Below are positions 48,007 to 56,892 of a DNA stretch of 64,000 bases, piece by piece. Source of the stretch: CAVVUC01 sp963751395 (GTDB taxonomy: Bacteria > Verrucomicrobiota > Verrucomicrobiia > Chthoniobacterales > Chthoniobacteraceae). Within the stretch, counting starts at the first letter, position 1, and every line of letters starts with the position of its first letter. The DNA lies in assembly GCA_963751395.1 (NCBI GenBank), contig CAVVUC010000004.1:434001-498000 (forward strand). Reading direction: 5' to 3'. The position numbers and the translations under genes are program-made. Below the pieces are notes generated by a model, which was not told where the DNA came from, ran no database searches, and saw only the letters and a list, made by a program, of their open reading frames with translations.

Positions 48007-48663
48007 ATGGAATACATGCAAAAAGGCGGGCCGCTCATGTGGCTCATTCTGTTCTGCAGCGTCATCTCGATCGCCGTCTTTCTGGAAAGACTCGTTTACT
48101 ACCATCGCGCGACCATTCGCGTGGGCGAATTCATGCGTGGCCTCGCAAATCTGATCGGGCGTCGAAACTTCGCCGAGGCCCTCCACGAGTGCGCCGCAAC
48201 GCCGGGCCCGGTGGCGCGTGTCATCCATTCGGCGATCCTGCATCACGACGCATCCCGGGCGGAGTTGAAGGAGATCGTGCAGGAAGCCGGACAACTCGAA
48301 GTGCCAAATCTCGAACGCAACCTGATGATTCTTTCCACGATCGCTTTCATTGCTCCGTTGATCGGTCTGCTCGGCACCGTCACCGGTTTGATCGAGGCGT
48401 TTGTCACCATTTCCAGCCACAGCGGCTCCGCCAACTCGACAGACATCTCCAGCGGCATCTACCACAGCCTGCTCACCACTGCTGCGGGGCTGGTGATCGC
48501 GATCCCTTGCTCGGTCGCCTACATGTTCCTCTCCTCCCGGGTCAATTCGCTCATGCACGACATCGAGCGCGCGGGGATCGAGATCGTGAACCTGATCACC
48601 GAGCAGCGCAGCGGCGGCTCGATCATAGATTTCCAGAGGAAAAGGTCCGAAGCCGGAATTTAG
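48007..48663 (+). CDS. MotA/TolQ/ExbB proton channel family protein
   Basis: 218 residues from ATG 48007 (MEYMQKGGPLMWLILFCSVI). Three membrane segments: residues 9-27, about 112-135 (IAPLIGLLGTVTGLIEAF) and about 155-175 (TTAAGLVIAIPCSVAYMFL). The GLLGTVTGLIEAF signature is diagnostic of ExbB/TolQ. It forms the pentameric stator that harvests proton-motive force for TonB or Tol-Pal. The gene is followed by an ExbD/TolR-like gene 40 bases later and a TonB-like gene. Confidence 0.93.
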   Translation: MEYMQKGGPLMWLILFCSVISIAVFLERLVYYHRATIRVGEFMRGLANLIGRRNFAEALHECAATPGPVARVIHSAILHHDASRAELKEIVQEAGQLEVPNLERNLMILSTIAFIAPLIGLLGTVTGLIEAFVTISSHSGSANSTDISSGIYHSLLTTAAGLVIAIPCSVAYMFLSSRVNSLMHDIERAGIEIVNLITEQRSGGSIIDFQRKRSEAGI

Positions 48664-48703
48664 AAGCCCTGGCGCCGGCGTTTCAGGTTTCGCACTTTCT
48701 TCG

Positions 48704-49108
48704 ATGAAGCTCTCCCGCTCGGTCCAAATCAACCCGGCGCTTTTCCTCATCGTGCCGCTGGTCGGCGTGCTGTTCGTCATCATCCTTTTTTTCACCCTCA
48801 GTTCGCGGTTTGTGTTGCAGCCGGGGATCACGGTGACGCTGCCGTTCTCGGCATTCACGCTCGCGCCGCAGCGCAACCCGCAGGTCGTCAGCATCACCTC
48901 CGGGCCGGTGCCCGCGATCTTTTTTCGCGATCAAAAACTGACGCTGGATGAGTTCGCAAAAAGTCTCACCAGCAGCCCCGGAAAAGAACGCACGCTCATT
49001 ATCAAAGCCGACCGCAACACACCTTACGAAGTCGTTGTGAGCGTGATGAACCAGGGACTGCAAGCCGGCTTCTCGATCGTGCTGGCGACTTCGGAAGAGC
49101 GCCGATGA
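48704..49108 (+). CDS. ExbD/TolR-like biopolymer transport protein
   Basis: 134 residues: one N-terminal membrane anchor (LFLIVPLVGVLFVIILFFTL) and a periplasmic domain (QVVSITSGPVPAIFFRDQKL then TLIIKADRNTPYEVVVSVMN). This fits ExbD/TolR, but the membrane helix has no aspartate where typical ExbD carries one: the helix is preceded by SVQINPALF rather than a D-containing start. It forms the channel with the ExbB-like protein upstream. The stop overlaps the next start (ATGA). Confidence 0.85.
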   Translation: MKLSRSVQINPALFLIVPLVGVLFVIILFFTLSSRFVLQPGITVTLPFSAFTLAPQRNPQVVSITSGPVPAIFFRDQKLTLDEFAKSLTSSPGKERTLIIKADRNTPYEVVVSVMNQGLQAGFSIVLATSEERR

Positions 49109-49872
49109 GAACCGCCGGAGGCACGGGCCTGACGTTTCATTGGCCGAATCGCCGCGACATCTCGCTGCTGTTGCCGGGCTTTATCGTGCTCTCAGTGCTG
49201 CTTCACTTGCTTGCGTTTTACGTTTTCCAAGTGGTCTATCCCACCTCGGTTTCGATCCTGCCGCCGCCAGCCCAGGGTCGGACTGTTGATGCGCTCGAAT
49301 CCAGATCATCAGGCGTTGCTCCGCTGGATCGAGGCGGAAGACCCCGCTGTTGTTTCCGCGCCTTCGGAGGCCACGCCTCCCGGCCTTCTCCAGCTCCCCT
49401 ATCGTCCTTCGTACGCGGAAGTTCACGCGACGCCGCAGACCGCCGTCGAGACGCCGCAACCGATCACGTTTCCACCCGCAAAAAGCCCGCTCGCACTCAT
49501 CAACAGCGCCGTTGCTCCCAAGCAACAGCCCGTTGCGGCGATTCCCGCCCGGCCGTCGAAGGTCCGTTTCTCGGGCTCGCTCGCGAACCGCGAACTCAAA
49601 ACCGCCCAGCCGATCCAGCTCTGCGGCCAAAAGCACGACACAGCTTTTGCCCACGATCGTTCCTCGTCGGCGTTACCGATCGCGGCGAAGTGCGCCACAT
49701 CTTTCTCCAGGCGGCATCCGGCGACAAAACCATCGACCAGCAGGCCGAGGCGCACCTTGCCAAAATCGAGTTCGCGCACGCTCCCGAGCCTATGACGTGG
49801 GGCTTTGCCACCTACTTCTGGGGCAACGATGCGTCCTCTCTACAGCCGTCCACGCCCGCTCCCCAGCCGTGA
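49105..49872 (+). CDS. TonB-like energy transducer, two compensating apparent indels
   Basis: Starts ATG 49105 in overlap with the ExbD stop. An N-terminal anchor (LLPGFIVLSVLLHLLAFYVF) follows a cytoplasmic start. The frame shifts near 49275 and the middle continues as MRSNPDHQALLRWIEAEDPA and proline-rich PITFPPAKSPLALINSAVAP. It returns near 49640 to FLVGVTDRGEVRHIFLQAAS and GDKTIDQQAEAHLAKIEFAH, a TonB C-terminal-like domain. About 255 residues. The position after ExbB and ExbD supports the call. Either two errors or a decaying gene; no stop interrupts the reconstructed protein. Confidence 0.7.
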   Translation: MRTAGGTGLTFHWPNRRDISLLLPGFIVLSVLLHLLAFYVFQVVYPTSVSILPPPAQGRTVDALESRSSGVAPLDRGGRPRCCFRAFGGHASRPSPAPLSSFVRGSSRDAADRRRDAATDHVSTRKKPARTHQQRRCSQATARCGDSRPAVEGPFLGLAREPRTQNRPADPALRPKARHSFCPRSFLVGVTDRGEVRHIFLQAASGDKTIDQQAEAHLAKIEFAHAPEPMTWGFATYFWGNDASSLQPSTPAPQP

Positions 49873-50108
49873 TTCGCGTCAGCCTCCAGCTCCTTATTTT
49901 CATCTACCTCTTCCTGTTCCTGGGGATGGTTTTTGGCATCTGGCTTTACTACGGCTGGCAGCGGAAAAGGCGCGAGCAACAGGCGCTCCGCCACCGGCTG
50001 CGCTGCACCATCTGCGCGTTCGAGTTCCAGGACAAGACCACCGAACTTCTCCCCCGCTGTCCCCGTTGCGGCAGCCTCAACGAGCGCTTCAAACTGGGGA
50101 TGCTGTAG
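49869..50108 (+). CDS. Small membrane protein with a zinc ribbon
   Basis: 79 residues from GTG 49869, overlapping the TonB-like stop (GTGA). One membrane helix (LLIFIYLFLFLGMVFGIWLY), a basic stretch (WQRKRREQQALRHRL) and a four-cysteine zinc ribbon (CTICAFEFQDKTTELLPRCP then RCGSLN). Last gene of the ExbB/ExbD/TonB-like set. The function is unknown; the overlap suggests it belongs to the complex. Confidence 0.8.
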   Translation: MIRVSLQLLIFIYLFLFLGMVFGIWLYYGWQRKRREQQALRHRLRCTICAFEFQDKTTELLPRCPRCGSLNERFKLGML

Positions 50109-50543
50109 CACCATCGTCCTGCCGCTGAAAGGAAGCTAACGAGCCTCAATTCGGCGGCTCACAACCCGGCAGCAAGCCAACGCCTGCTATTTGGTCCACG
50201 TATCTCTCTCATCCTCAGCAGCATTTCCAAGACGCACGGACGCGAGTCCTTGTTGGGTGTTGAACATGATGCCAGGCGATCAAGGGAGTCTCGCTGAATT
50301 TTCGAGAGATTTTGAACGAATCCCATCGCGGGCAATCTAAATTGGTAGTTGAAGTTGCCAGTTTTCATGGTTGGCGCTTCAACGGTTTGGGTGATCTAGC
50401 CTGGTTGGATTATTGGGAATCCAACCAGGCATTTCATTTTGGCGATAATGTCATTGATTTCGGCGTCACTCCGATCCATCCGACCATTTTCTGGCAGCCC
50501 AAAGAGTAAACAGCAAAGTCCGCTCGTTTCTTGACTTCGGTTT
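50109..50543. other. Gene-free, AT-richer intergenic region
   Basis: 435 bases with lower GC than its surroundings and no convincing ORF (a 65-residue ORF at 50312-50509 has no support). It contains a perfect 12-base-pair hairpin at 50400-50429 (CCTGGTTGGATT facing AATCCAACCAGG), listed separately. Confidence 0.6.
50400..50429. terminator. Perfect 12-bp hairpin, possible terminator or regulator
   Basis: CCTGGTTGGATT and AATCCAACCAGG around a six-base loop. Moderately T-rich sequence follows (CATTTCATTTTGG) without a long U tract, so it may be a terminator for the zinc-ribbon gene set or an attenuation-like site before the HPCPLC gene. Confidence 0.4.
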
Positions 50544-50960
50544 TTGCACCAATCACTTTCCAGCCCAGTGCCTGCTCTGATTTCAAAAACCTGGAGGCTT
50601 CTTCTTGTTATCGCCCTTTGCACAGGGATGGGCGGGCACTGGTTATTGCTTCAGACGGTTGCGTGGACGGGGATGCTCCTCAAGTATTCGCAGGATGCGA
50701 ATTTCGCGGAGGCTGTCAGCAAGACGTTCGACGGCGAGCATCCGTGTCCGCTTTGCAAAAAAATCAAACAGGCCAGGAAGAGCGAGCAGAAAGATCCCGC
50801 TCCATCTCTTGCAAAAATGGATCTGAAATATCCGAAACCGGATGGACTTGCGCCTGTCGCGCCAACATTCGGTTTCCACTCCTGGCCGGCGTTTGAAGAA
50901 TACGCGTTAAACGCCGTCCACACTCCGCCCGTGCCTCCGCCGCGATCGGCAGTTGCCTGA
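50544..50960 (+). CDS. Small membrane-anchored protein with HPCPLC motif
   Basis: 138 residues. An N-terminal membrane helix (WRLLLVIALCTGMGGHWLLL), then TFDGEHPCPLCKKIKQARKS, a likely metal-binding or thiol motif (His-Pro-Cys-x-x-Cys), and a proline-rich end. The start could be ATG 50544 (MHQSLSSPV). A truncated relative lies on the other strand at 52641-52847. The HPCxLC pattern recalls small proteins linked to copper or other metals in this phylum; the function is unknown. It is followed by the PEP-CTERM gene. Confidence 0.7.
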   Translation: MHQSLSSPVPALISKTWRLLLVIALCTGMGGHWLLLQTVAWTGMLLKYSQDANFAEAVSKTFDGEHPCPLCKKIKQARKSEQKDPAPSLAKMDLKYPKPDGLAPVAPTFGFHSWPAFEEYALNAVHTPPVPPPRSAVA

Positions 50961-51179
50961 CTCCAACCGAAAGCCGCCGGCAGTGATTCACTGATTCCGC
51001 GCCGGCCCGGCTGCTTTCTCATTTCATCCGCGGAGCCGTGTGGTTTTGCGGTGATGCCGGCCGCCTGTGTTGCGATCGTCCATTACGGGGCGCGGTCGCG
51101 CATGGCTTGGCGACTCATCATTCGCGGGCGCACCAAGGCCCGCTCCCGTGTCCCGTTATCAAAAAACAAAAACATCCTT

Positions 51180-51923
51180 ATGAAAAAACTCACTCAAACC
51201 TGCATCGGCGCATTTTTACTGAAATGCGCAGCGACCTGTCTTGCCACGGAACTCACTGCCATTCCGGGGCCCGACGACCAAGGGGGAATGATCATGCCGA
51301 TGGTGACCCTGACCGGCACCACGGTGAACGTCTCCTTCAATCCAGCGGCGACACCGGTGCTCGCCGGACTTGGAACATGGAGCCCCGGCGACACGTTTCC
51401 GAACAGCGCGAGCTGGAATTCGCTCCTCGATCCCGTGGACGGCCAGGGGGCGCTGTTCAACAACCAGTATGGATTCATGTTCATGGCCAACCCGATGATG
51501 GGCATGGACAATGTTCCCACAGGAAAATCGCTTGGCATCCGGCTCCTGGCCCGCAACTCCAGCCTGCTCGAATCGTGGAACTATGTGAACGGCCAGAACC
51601 GTTTCGATGAAGTGTTTGCCAATGTTGGCGACCAGGTGCTCTGGAACGGCAGCATGTGGCATAACTACTTCACACTGCCGAACTCAGCGGCTCCCGGCAT
51701 TTACACGGCGTCATTCGAGATCTTCATCGCCGACACGACGTTCACTGCCGGAACGGGCTTTGCCGATTACACGGCTGGCGCGTTGAGCGCTGCACAGGAT
51801 ACGGGCTACCGCCCGGTGACAGTAAACTACTCATGGCAGGTGGTGCCCGAGCCTTCCGTGTCGCTCCTGCTGGTGGCCGGCGCGTCCGGATTCCTGTTTT
51901 TCAGGAAACGCCGGGTGGCCTGA
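51180..51923 (+). CDS. PEP-CTERM sorting domain protein
   Basis: 247 residues from ATG 51180 (MKKLTQTCIGAFLLKCAATC). The signal peptide ends near CLATE. The mature part is low-complexity beta-rich sequence with many small and polar residues. The C-terminus is the sorting signal VVPEPSVSLLLVAGASGFLF then FRKRRVA: PEP motif, hydrophobic helix, basic tail. An exosortase removes this tail and places the protein at the surface or in an extracellular matrix. No exosortase gene is in the window. Confidence 0.92.
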   Translation: MKKLTQTCIGAFLLKCAATCLATELTAIPGPDDQGGMIMPMVTLTGTTVNVSFNPAATPVLAGLGTWSPGDTFPNSASWNSLLDPVDGQGALFNNQYGFMFMANPMMGMDNVPTGKSLGIRLLARNSSLLESWNYVNGQNRFDEVFANVGDQVLWNGSMWHNYFTLPNSAAPGIYTASFEIFIADTTFTAGTGFADYTAGALSAAQDTGYRPVTVNYSWQVVPEPSVSLLLVAGASGFLFFRKRRVA

Positions 51924-51945
51924 CGCTGTGCATTTGCTGGATTCA

Positions 51946-52663
51946 ATGAAAGCCGGGTGGCAGTTCGCAAGGACCGCCATCCGGTTCCGGCGGGCTTTTT
52001 CGCTGGTCGAGCCTCTTGGTCGTCCTGTCGGTGATCTCTGTCCTGGCGGCGCTGGTGTTTGGTGCGACATCGGCATCGGCGCAAAAGTCGAAGGCGATCC
52101 AGTGTGTCTCCAGGATGCGCGCGCTGGGAACGGCTATCCTTCTTCGCTGCAGCGACCACAATGGCGAGCTGCCGCGCAGCCTCCACAGCGCGGGGAGTGC
52201 CGGGGTGGATTCATGGACTTTTGCCATCGCGCCCTACCTTGGAGTGACCTTGCCTGTTTCCCAAACGGAATGGTCGGCCGTATTCGAGCGCTACTACCGG
52301 TGCCCGGCAGACAAGAGCACGTCGAGCTTGCGCTGGAGCTATGGGTTGAACGTCTTCTACGAGTTGACCCCCGATGGCGATGACTACCAGGGCAGCCCGG
52401 AGACCTGGCGGAGAATTCAAAACGTGCCGAAGCCCTCAAGAACGATTCTGCTGGCCGAGCCGAGGAGCATCGACTTTGGGGATCACATCATGTGTCACCT
52501 CTGGAAAAGCAGGAACGCTGCGCTGAATGCGCTGGATTACAAGCGCCACGGCAGCGTCTCGAATTACCTCTTCCTCGACGGCCATGTCGATGCATTGCCG
52601 GTCGAGGCCGTTTTCTTGCCGGAAAAAAAGATCAACCTCTTCAATCCCTCGCTCGCACAATAA
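51946..52663 (+). CDS. Type II pseudopilin-like protein, one apparent frameshift
   Basis: Begins MKAGWQFARTAIRFRRAFSL and V-E at the prepilin peptidase site; after removal of one extra C near 52010 the sequence continues LLVVLSVISVLAALVFGATS. The mature domain (RMRALGTAILLRCSDHNGEL and later NYLFLDGHVDALPVEAVFLP) matches the H-X9-DG type of prepilin-like proteins abundant in Planctomycetes and Verrucomicrobia. About 238 residues. It overlaps the 3' end of a truncated antisense gene at 52641. Confidence 0.82.
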
Positions 52664-52847
52664 GCGGGCAAGGATGTTTGCCGTCGAATGTCTCGCTGAT
52701 TGCGGTGCCGGGTGGCTGCGATTTTACAGACTCCGCCAGCATGGTTGCCCGTCCGACGGTCTGCAACGCTGCCAGATGCAGGCCGTTGCTGCATGCAAGC
52801 GCAAGCAGCAAGGTGAAGGCGACGATCTGGAATGCTTTTCTGAGCAC
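52641..52847 (-). pseudogene. Truncated copy of the HPCPLC protein gene
   Basis: Leftward frame: MLRKAFQIVAFTLLLALACS then NGLHLAALQTVGRATMLAES and ETFDGKHPCPL, after which it ends IVRARD-stop. The intact paralog at 50544 continues with C-K-K-I, so the second cysteine and the tail are missing. The junction falls where it overlaps the pseudopilin stop, suggesting loss by rearrangement. Confidence 0.6.
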
Positions 52848-53025
52848 GGGCGGAATTCACTTGGGCATGTTGTCCTCACAAGTGCGAATTCGGAATGCCT
52901 TGATGTCGGTCAAGATTTCACGATGAGGAAAACACCTGCGAATTCCCGCCTCCGGCAGCGCTCGACTTCGAAGTCGATCTTGCAGGACGCTACCGATAGC
53001 GACACAAATCGACTCCACGACTCCC

Positions 53026-54072
53026 ATGAAAACAACCTCAACTCTCTGTCTCCTGCCTTTTCTGGTGACTTCGCTGTTCGCCCAAGCTCAACCGAAGGAC
53101 GACGAAGTCCTGTTGCTCACCTACTTCCGGGACAACGGCACGGACGGTGTTCACCTCGCCACCACAGCCGATGGAGTGAACTTCACCCCGCTCAACGACG
53201 ACAAGGCGGTCTTCACGCCGCCGAAATGGCCCGGGCAGAATCTGACGCGCGACGCCTCGGTTCTTTTTCACGACGGCCTGTTTCACATGGTGTGGACGTC
53301 GAACTGGACCGGCCGGGTTTTCGGTTACGCCAATTCCAGGGACCTGAAAAATTGGTCGGAACCGAGACAGGTCAAACCATTCCCCGAGAGCCTTCCCGCC
53401 GAGGATCAACCGGACAACGTCTGGGCTCCCGAGATTCAGTGGGACCCGATGAAAAGGGATTACTTCATCCTCTTTTCGAGCACCACGGCGCGCGAGCGGA
53501 ACGATGCCGATGCGAGCAACAACAATGGAAAAGTCGGTTCCAAATACGACAACCGCGTCTTCATCACCCGCACGAAAGACTGGCAGACGTTCAGTCCGGC
53601 CAGAGTCTTTTACGACTGCGACTTCGCCTCGATCGACGCAGTGATGCGCATCGACGAGGCGACCAAACGCTGGGTGATGGTGATCAAGTGCTCGCGCGAT
53701 GAAACATTGGAAAAAATGCCCGGTCGCAACTTGTGGATCACCTGCGCCGGGCTCGACATGGATCACCTCGATTTCACTCCGCTCGGTGGTCCGATCGCCG
53801 GCAACCACTCGAAAATGTTCATCAACCCGGAGCCCCGCAAGTCAATGGCCGAAGGCCCCTCGCTGCTGCGTTACAAGGACAAGTGGCTGCTGCTGTGGGA
53901 CGAACCCGCAGGCGCCCGGATGCAGATTGCGACCTCCCCAGACCTCAAATCGTGGACGCACATCAAGGAAGCCACGTTCCCCAAAAAAGCCCAGCACGGC
54001 ACGCTCTTCCTCGCCCCGCGGAGCACGGTCGGCTGGCTGACGAAACCCCCGGAGACTGGAGCGACTCCGTGA
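53026..54072 (+). CDS. Secreted glycosidase of GH43-like five-bladed propeller type
   Basis: 348 residues with a signal peptide (MKTTSTLCLLPFLVTSLFAQ). The propeller pattern recurs: DASVLFHDGLFHMVWTSNWT, then DNVWAPEIQWDPMKRDYFIL, FSSTTARERNDADASN and later SMAEGPSLLRYKDKWLLLWD. WAPEI and EGP are the hallmarks of GH43/GH117-like enzymes. It likely acts on plant- or algal-type glycans. It stands alone between the pseudopilin and the leftward DUF4105 gene. No regulator is next to it. Confidence 0.85.
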   Translation: MKTTSTLCLLPFLVTSLFAQAQPKDDEVLLLTYFRDNGTDGVHLATTADGVNFTPLNDDKAVFTPPKWPGQNLTRDASVLFHDGLFHMVWTSNWTGRVFGYANSRDLKNWSEPRQVKPFPESLPAEDQPDNVWAPEIQWDPMKRDYFILFSSTTARERNDADASNNNGKVGSKYDNRVFITRTKDWQTFSPARVFYDCDFASIDAVMRIDEATKRWVMVIKCSRDETLEKMPGRNLWITCAGLDMDHLDFTPLGGPIAGNHSKMFINPEPRKSMAEGPSLLRYKDKWLLLWDEPAGARMQIATSPDLKSWTHIKEATFPKKAQHGTLFLAPRSTVGWLTKPPETGATP

Positions 54073-55077
54073 TTATCGCTGCGGCAGTCCCTCCCGAATG
54101 CGCGCCGAAAAGGCGGGGTCGGCATCGGCGGCGCGGGCGCGATCGTCGATCAGGCTGCGCTTTTTGAGCTCGGCGAAAGGCAGGCCGCCGGTCGCGATTG
54201 CGTGACGCTCATACATCATTTCGTCGCCTTTGCCGTTGAGCAGGATGCGCCAGTCCCACGGCGTCCGCTCTTTCGGAGGGCGCTGGGCCCGGATGCTCGT
54301 GGTGCAGTTGGTCGTGATGGCGTTGTACCATCGCGGTTGGTCGCGCAGGGAGTTGAGTGAATGGACGTATTCAAGGAACCGCTCCCGGGCTTGTTCAGGC
54401 GAACTCAGCGTCCGGTAAAGATAGATGTCCTCGCCCTTGCGATAGTTGGTGCGGACCCGGATCACGTCGCGCTCGTCGGCAACGATGTAGATGAGCGCAA
54501 ACTGCCGGTAAAGACCGCCGATGGCGGAGTAGGTCTGGCCGACTGTCTTTCGCGTTTCGATGGAAAAACAGAGCGGCGGCGCATCGGCGAATTGAAAGCT
54601 GACAATGGGGTGGGCCATCCACGGCGAACCCCAGTAGTTGATGGCGATATCAACACCGGTGATCTGCGAGAGCCGCACGGTGCGCGTTTCCCAATGCGGT
54701 GCGTAGTCGGTCTCGGTGCGATAGTCGCAGTTGCGGACGTTGTGGAAGGTAAATTCATCGCCGTTGATTTCCGCCCACGCCGTCTGCGCCACGTCAGGCT
54801 GCCAGGCGCCGTCGTTGCTTGGTTTCAGCGTAAACCACCATCCCGCGATGAGCGCGATGGCGATGACCACGCCGAGCTTTGCGCGCCGATGCGGTCGTGC
54901 GAACACGAGCGCTGCCAGTACTCCGCAGGCGAAGACAACCGCAAGTGCTTGGCGCAACGCGGCGATCGGGAAGTCATGCCAAAGCGCGCCGAACGCCCAC
55001 GCCGCGCCGATGAGCAGCAGCAGCCAGCCAAACGCCAGCCAAAGGGCGCGCAGGGTGAACCGGAGAAAGCCGGTCAT
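54073..55077 (-). CDS. DUF4105 membrane protein
   Basis: 334 residues. Two N-terminal membrane segments (WLAFGWLLLLIGAAWAFGAL and LGVVIAIALIAGWWFTL), then a periplasmic DUF4105 domain: VDIAINYWGSPWMAHPIVSF, YNAITTNCTTSIRAQRP with the conserved cysteine, and GDEMMYERHAIATGGLPFAE. The domain resembles the N-terminal domain of lipobox-processing Lnb proteins. Its ATG overlaps the lipase-like gene's stop (ATGA), so both are transcribed leftward. The substrate is unknown. Confidence 0.85.
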   Translation of the reverse strand: MTGFLRFTLRALWLAFGWLLLLIGAAWAFGALWHDFPIAALRQALAVVFACGVLAALVFARPHRRAKLGVVIAIALIAGWWFTLKPSNDGAWQPDVAQTAWAEINGDEFTFHNVRNCDYRTETDYAPHWETRTVRLSQITGVDIAINYWGSPWMAHPIVSFQFADAPPLCFSIETRKTVGQTYSAIGGLYRQFALIYIVADERDVIRVRTNYRKGEDIYLYRTLSSPEQARERFLEYVHSLNSLRDQPRWYNAITTNCTTSIRAQRPPKERTPWDWRILLNGKGDEMMYERHAIATGGLPFAELKKRSLIDDRARAADADPAFSARIREGLPQR

Positions 55078-56762
55078 TTGCCCCGCGCGGTGAGGATGAG
55101 AATGCGACGCACCTCCTCCATCGCCTGCGTGTTATGGTGCGCGCTGTGGCCCGAAGGAACGATCAACTCGGATTCAGCACCCTCCATGTGCGAACTCCAA
55201 TATGGCACGACGCCGTCGGACATGACGGGTTTGGTGTGGTCTTTGTTCCCGCCTTTGCCCCGGTCGCCGCAGATGACGTGATACGGGATGCCGGGGGTGA
55301 CCGGAACGGTGTTGATCGCTTTCACGAAACGGCTGTTCGGCGCGAGCGTGTCCACGCTGTTCGGCATGCGCTTGAGGTTGAGATCGCCCGCCTGGAGCGT
55401 CACCGTCTTGAGCACATCGTTACCCACGTGGAGCAGCGTGACCGGCGTTTTCACCAGGCTCGAAGCCAGGCGCCCCACCCAGTTGGTCGCGAGCTCGCTG
55501 CCGCGCAGAGGCGACGAGATGAAGATCACGCGACCGACCTCCGGGCGGTGGTTGAAAATGAGCGCCTCGGTCAGGAGCTTCCGGCTTTGCGGCGAGAGGG
55601 ACACTTCGCCGGGCTTTTTCTTAAGAAGCGCCATCCAAACCTTCTCCCCGGTGTCCGTGATGAGCAGCCGGCTGATGCATCCGCCCATGCTGTGGCCGAC
55701 GACCACCATCGGTTTGCGCAGCGGGTATTTCTTTTCCACCGCATCCAGATCATTCCGCAGGATCGAGGCGGAATAGGGATACGGGTAGCCGCTCGGGTAG
55801 CTGTAAAACCAGATCTGGTAATTGCGCCGGAAGGCTGCATCGCCCCGCAGAGTGTTGATCATCGGCGCCCATGTTGCCTGCGAATCCATCAGCCCGTGGA
55901 TAAGCAGGACGACGGTTTTGTCCGGGTCGTAGGGCTGGAGCATGATGATGCGGGCGGTCTCCGCGAATTTGGCCGGGTTCAACACGCGCCCGATTTCGAG
56001 CTTCTTCGGATCATTGCGCGCGAGCATCAATGCGATCGGCGCGGTGAAATCCGCCGCGAGCGGATAGGTGCGCCCGTTCAGCTTGACGGTCTCCGAGGCA
56101 AGCGGATCTTCAAAGACGAGCACACAACGGCGGCCCTCGAAGCGCGCGACGACGGTGACGCCATAGTAGGTGCGCGGCGGGCGGAAGTTTGCGGCGTAGT
56201 CCTTGTTCAGTTCCCGTCCGACGGCAACGACCGGCGCGCCGATTCCGTCGCGCGTGGTGCGTTTGGTCACGTAGGTGCCGCTGATGTCGAACTGATCTGT
56301 CGGCGTGAAAGTGTAGAGCGCGGGATTCCACTGCGGACGCGGGTCGGGCTTGTGCGAGAGCAGATATTCGCCCCCGGCCATTGGCACGGCCAACGGCTTC
56401 GTCCACGGATCAAGCTTCGCATCGCGGATGGTTTCCATGATGCGCCCGACGGCGAAGTTGTAGTCGCGCTCCGCCTGCTTGTCGCGCGGGTTGCGTTCGA
56501 ACTCGCGCAAGGCTGTCTCCGCTGCGGTAATGTATCCGCCGAGCGCCGTCAGCGGGTCGCGGCGACCGTGCTGCATCGCCTTGACGATCTCGGCCTGCGC
56601 ATTCGCCAGCGCCCCGACCGTGCCGATGATGGGACGGTAGCGGGGCCGCTTTTCGCTGACTTTTGAATAAGACGCGCAGCCAACGAGGGCGCATGCAGCG
56701 AAAATCGCGAGTGCGGAATTTAGGAGCCGGTTAGGAGGGAAGTGTCTGTTCGTCTTGTTCAT
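55074..56762 (-). CDS. Alpha/beta hydrolase lipoprotein
   Basis: 562 residues from ATG 56762. A lipobox (LNSALAIFAACALVGCASYS) makes it a lipoprotein. Residues about 300-450 form an alpha/beta hydrolase: the oxyanion-hole strand VVLLIHGLMDSQATWAPMI, then YPSGYPYPYSASILRNDLDA, the nucleophile elbow VVVGHSMGGCISRL, and the end GDRGKGGNKDHTKPVMSDGV then PYWSSHMEGAESELIVPSGH with the likely catalytic Asp and His. A lipase or esterase role is likely. It is the first gene of a two-gene leftward unit with the DUF4105 gene. Confidence 0.88.
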   Translation of the reverse strand: MNKTNRHFPPNRLLNSALAIFAACALVGCASYSKVSEKRPRYRPIIGTVGALANAQAEIVKAMQHGRRDPLTALGGYITAAETALREFERNPRDKQAERDYNFAVGRIMETIRDAKLDPWTKPLAVPMAGGEYLLSHKPDPRPQWNPALYTFTPTDQFDISGTYVTKRTTRDGIGAPVVAVGRELNKDYAANFRPPRTYYGVTVVARFEGRRCVLVFEDPLASETVKLNGRTYPLAADFTAPIALMLARNDPKKLEIGRVLNPAKFAETARIIMLQPYDPDKTVVLLIHGLMDSQATWAPMINTLRGDAAFRRNYQIWFYSYPSGYPYPYSASILRNDLDAVEKKYPLRKPMVVVGHSMGGCISRLLITDTGEKVWMALLKKKPGEVSLSPQSRKLLTEALIFNHRPEVGRVIFISSPLRGSELATNWVGRLASSLVKTPVTLLHVGNDVLKTVTLQAGDLNLKRMPNSVDTLAPNSRFVKAINTVPVTPGIPYHVICGDRGKGGNKDHTKPVMSDGVVPYWSSHMEGAESELIVPSGHSAHHNTQAMEEVRRILILTARGK

Positions 56763-56892
56763 GGTCGCCCACGTGCCCGTGGTTCTCAGGATCGGCAGGA
56801 GATAAACGAAAAGCGCGGTGCGTTCGAGGAAAAGTTTCGCGGGGCGATCATGGGTCCGCATTTCTCACGGAGCCGCTTTGAAATAGTTGCAG

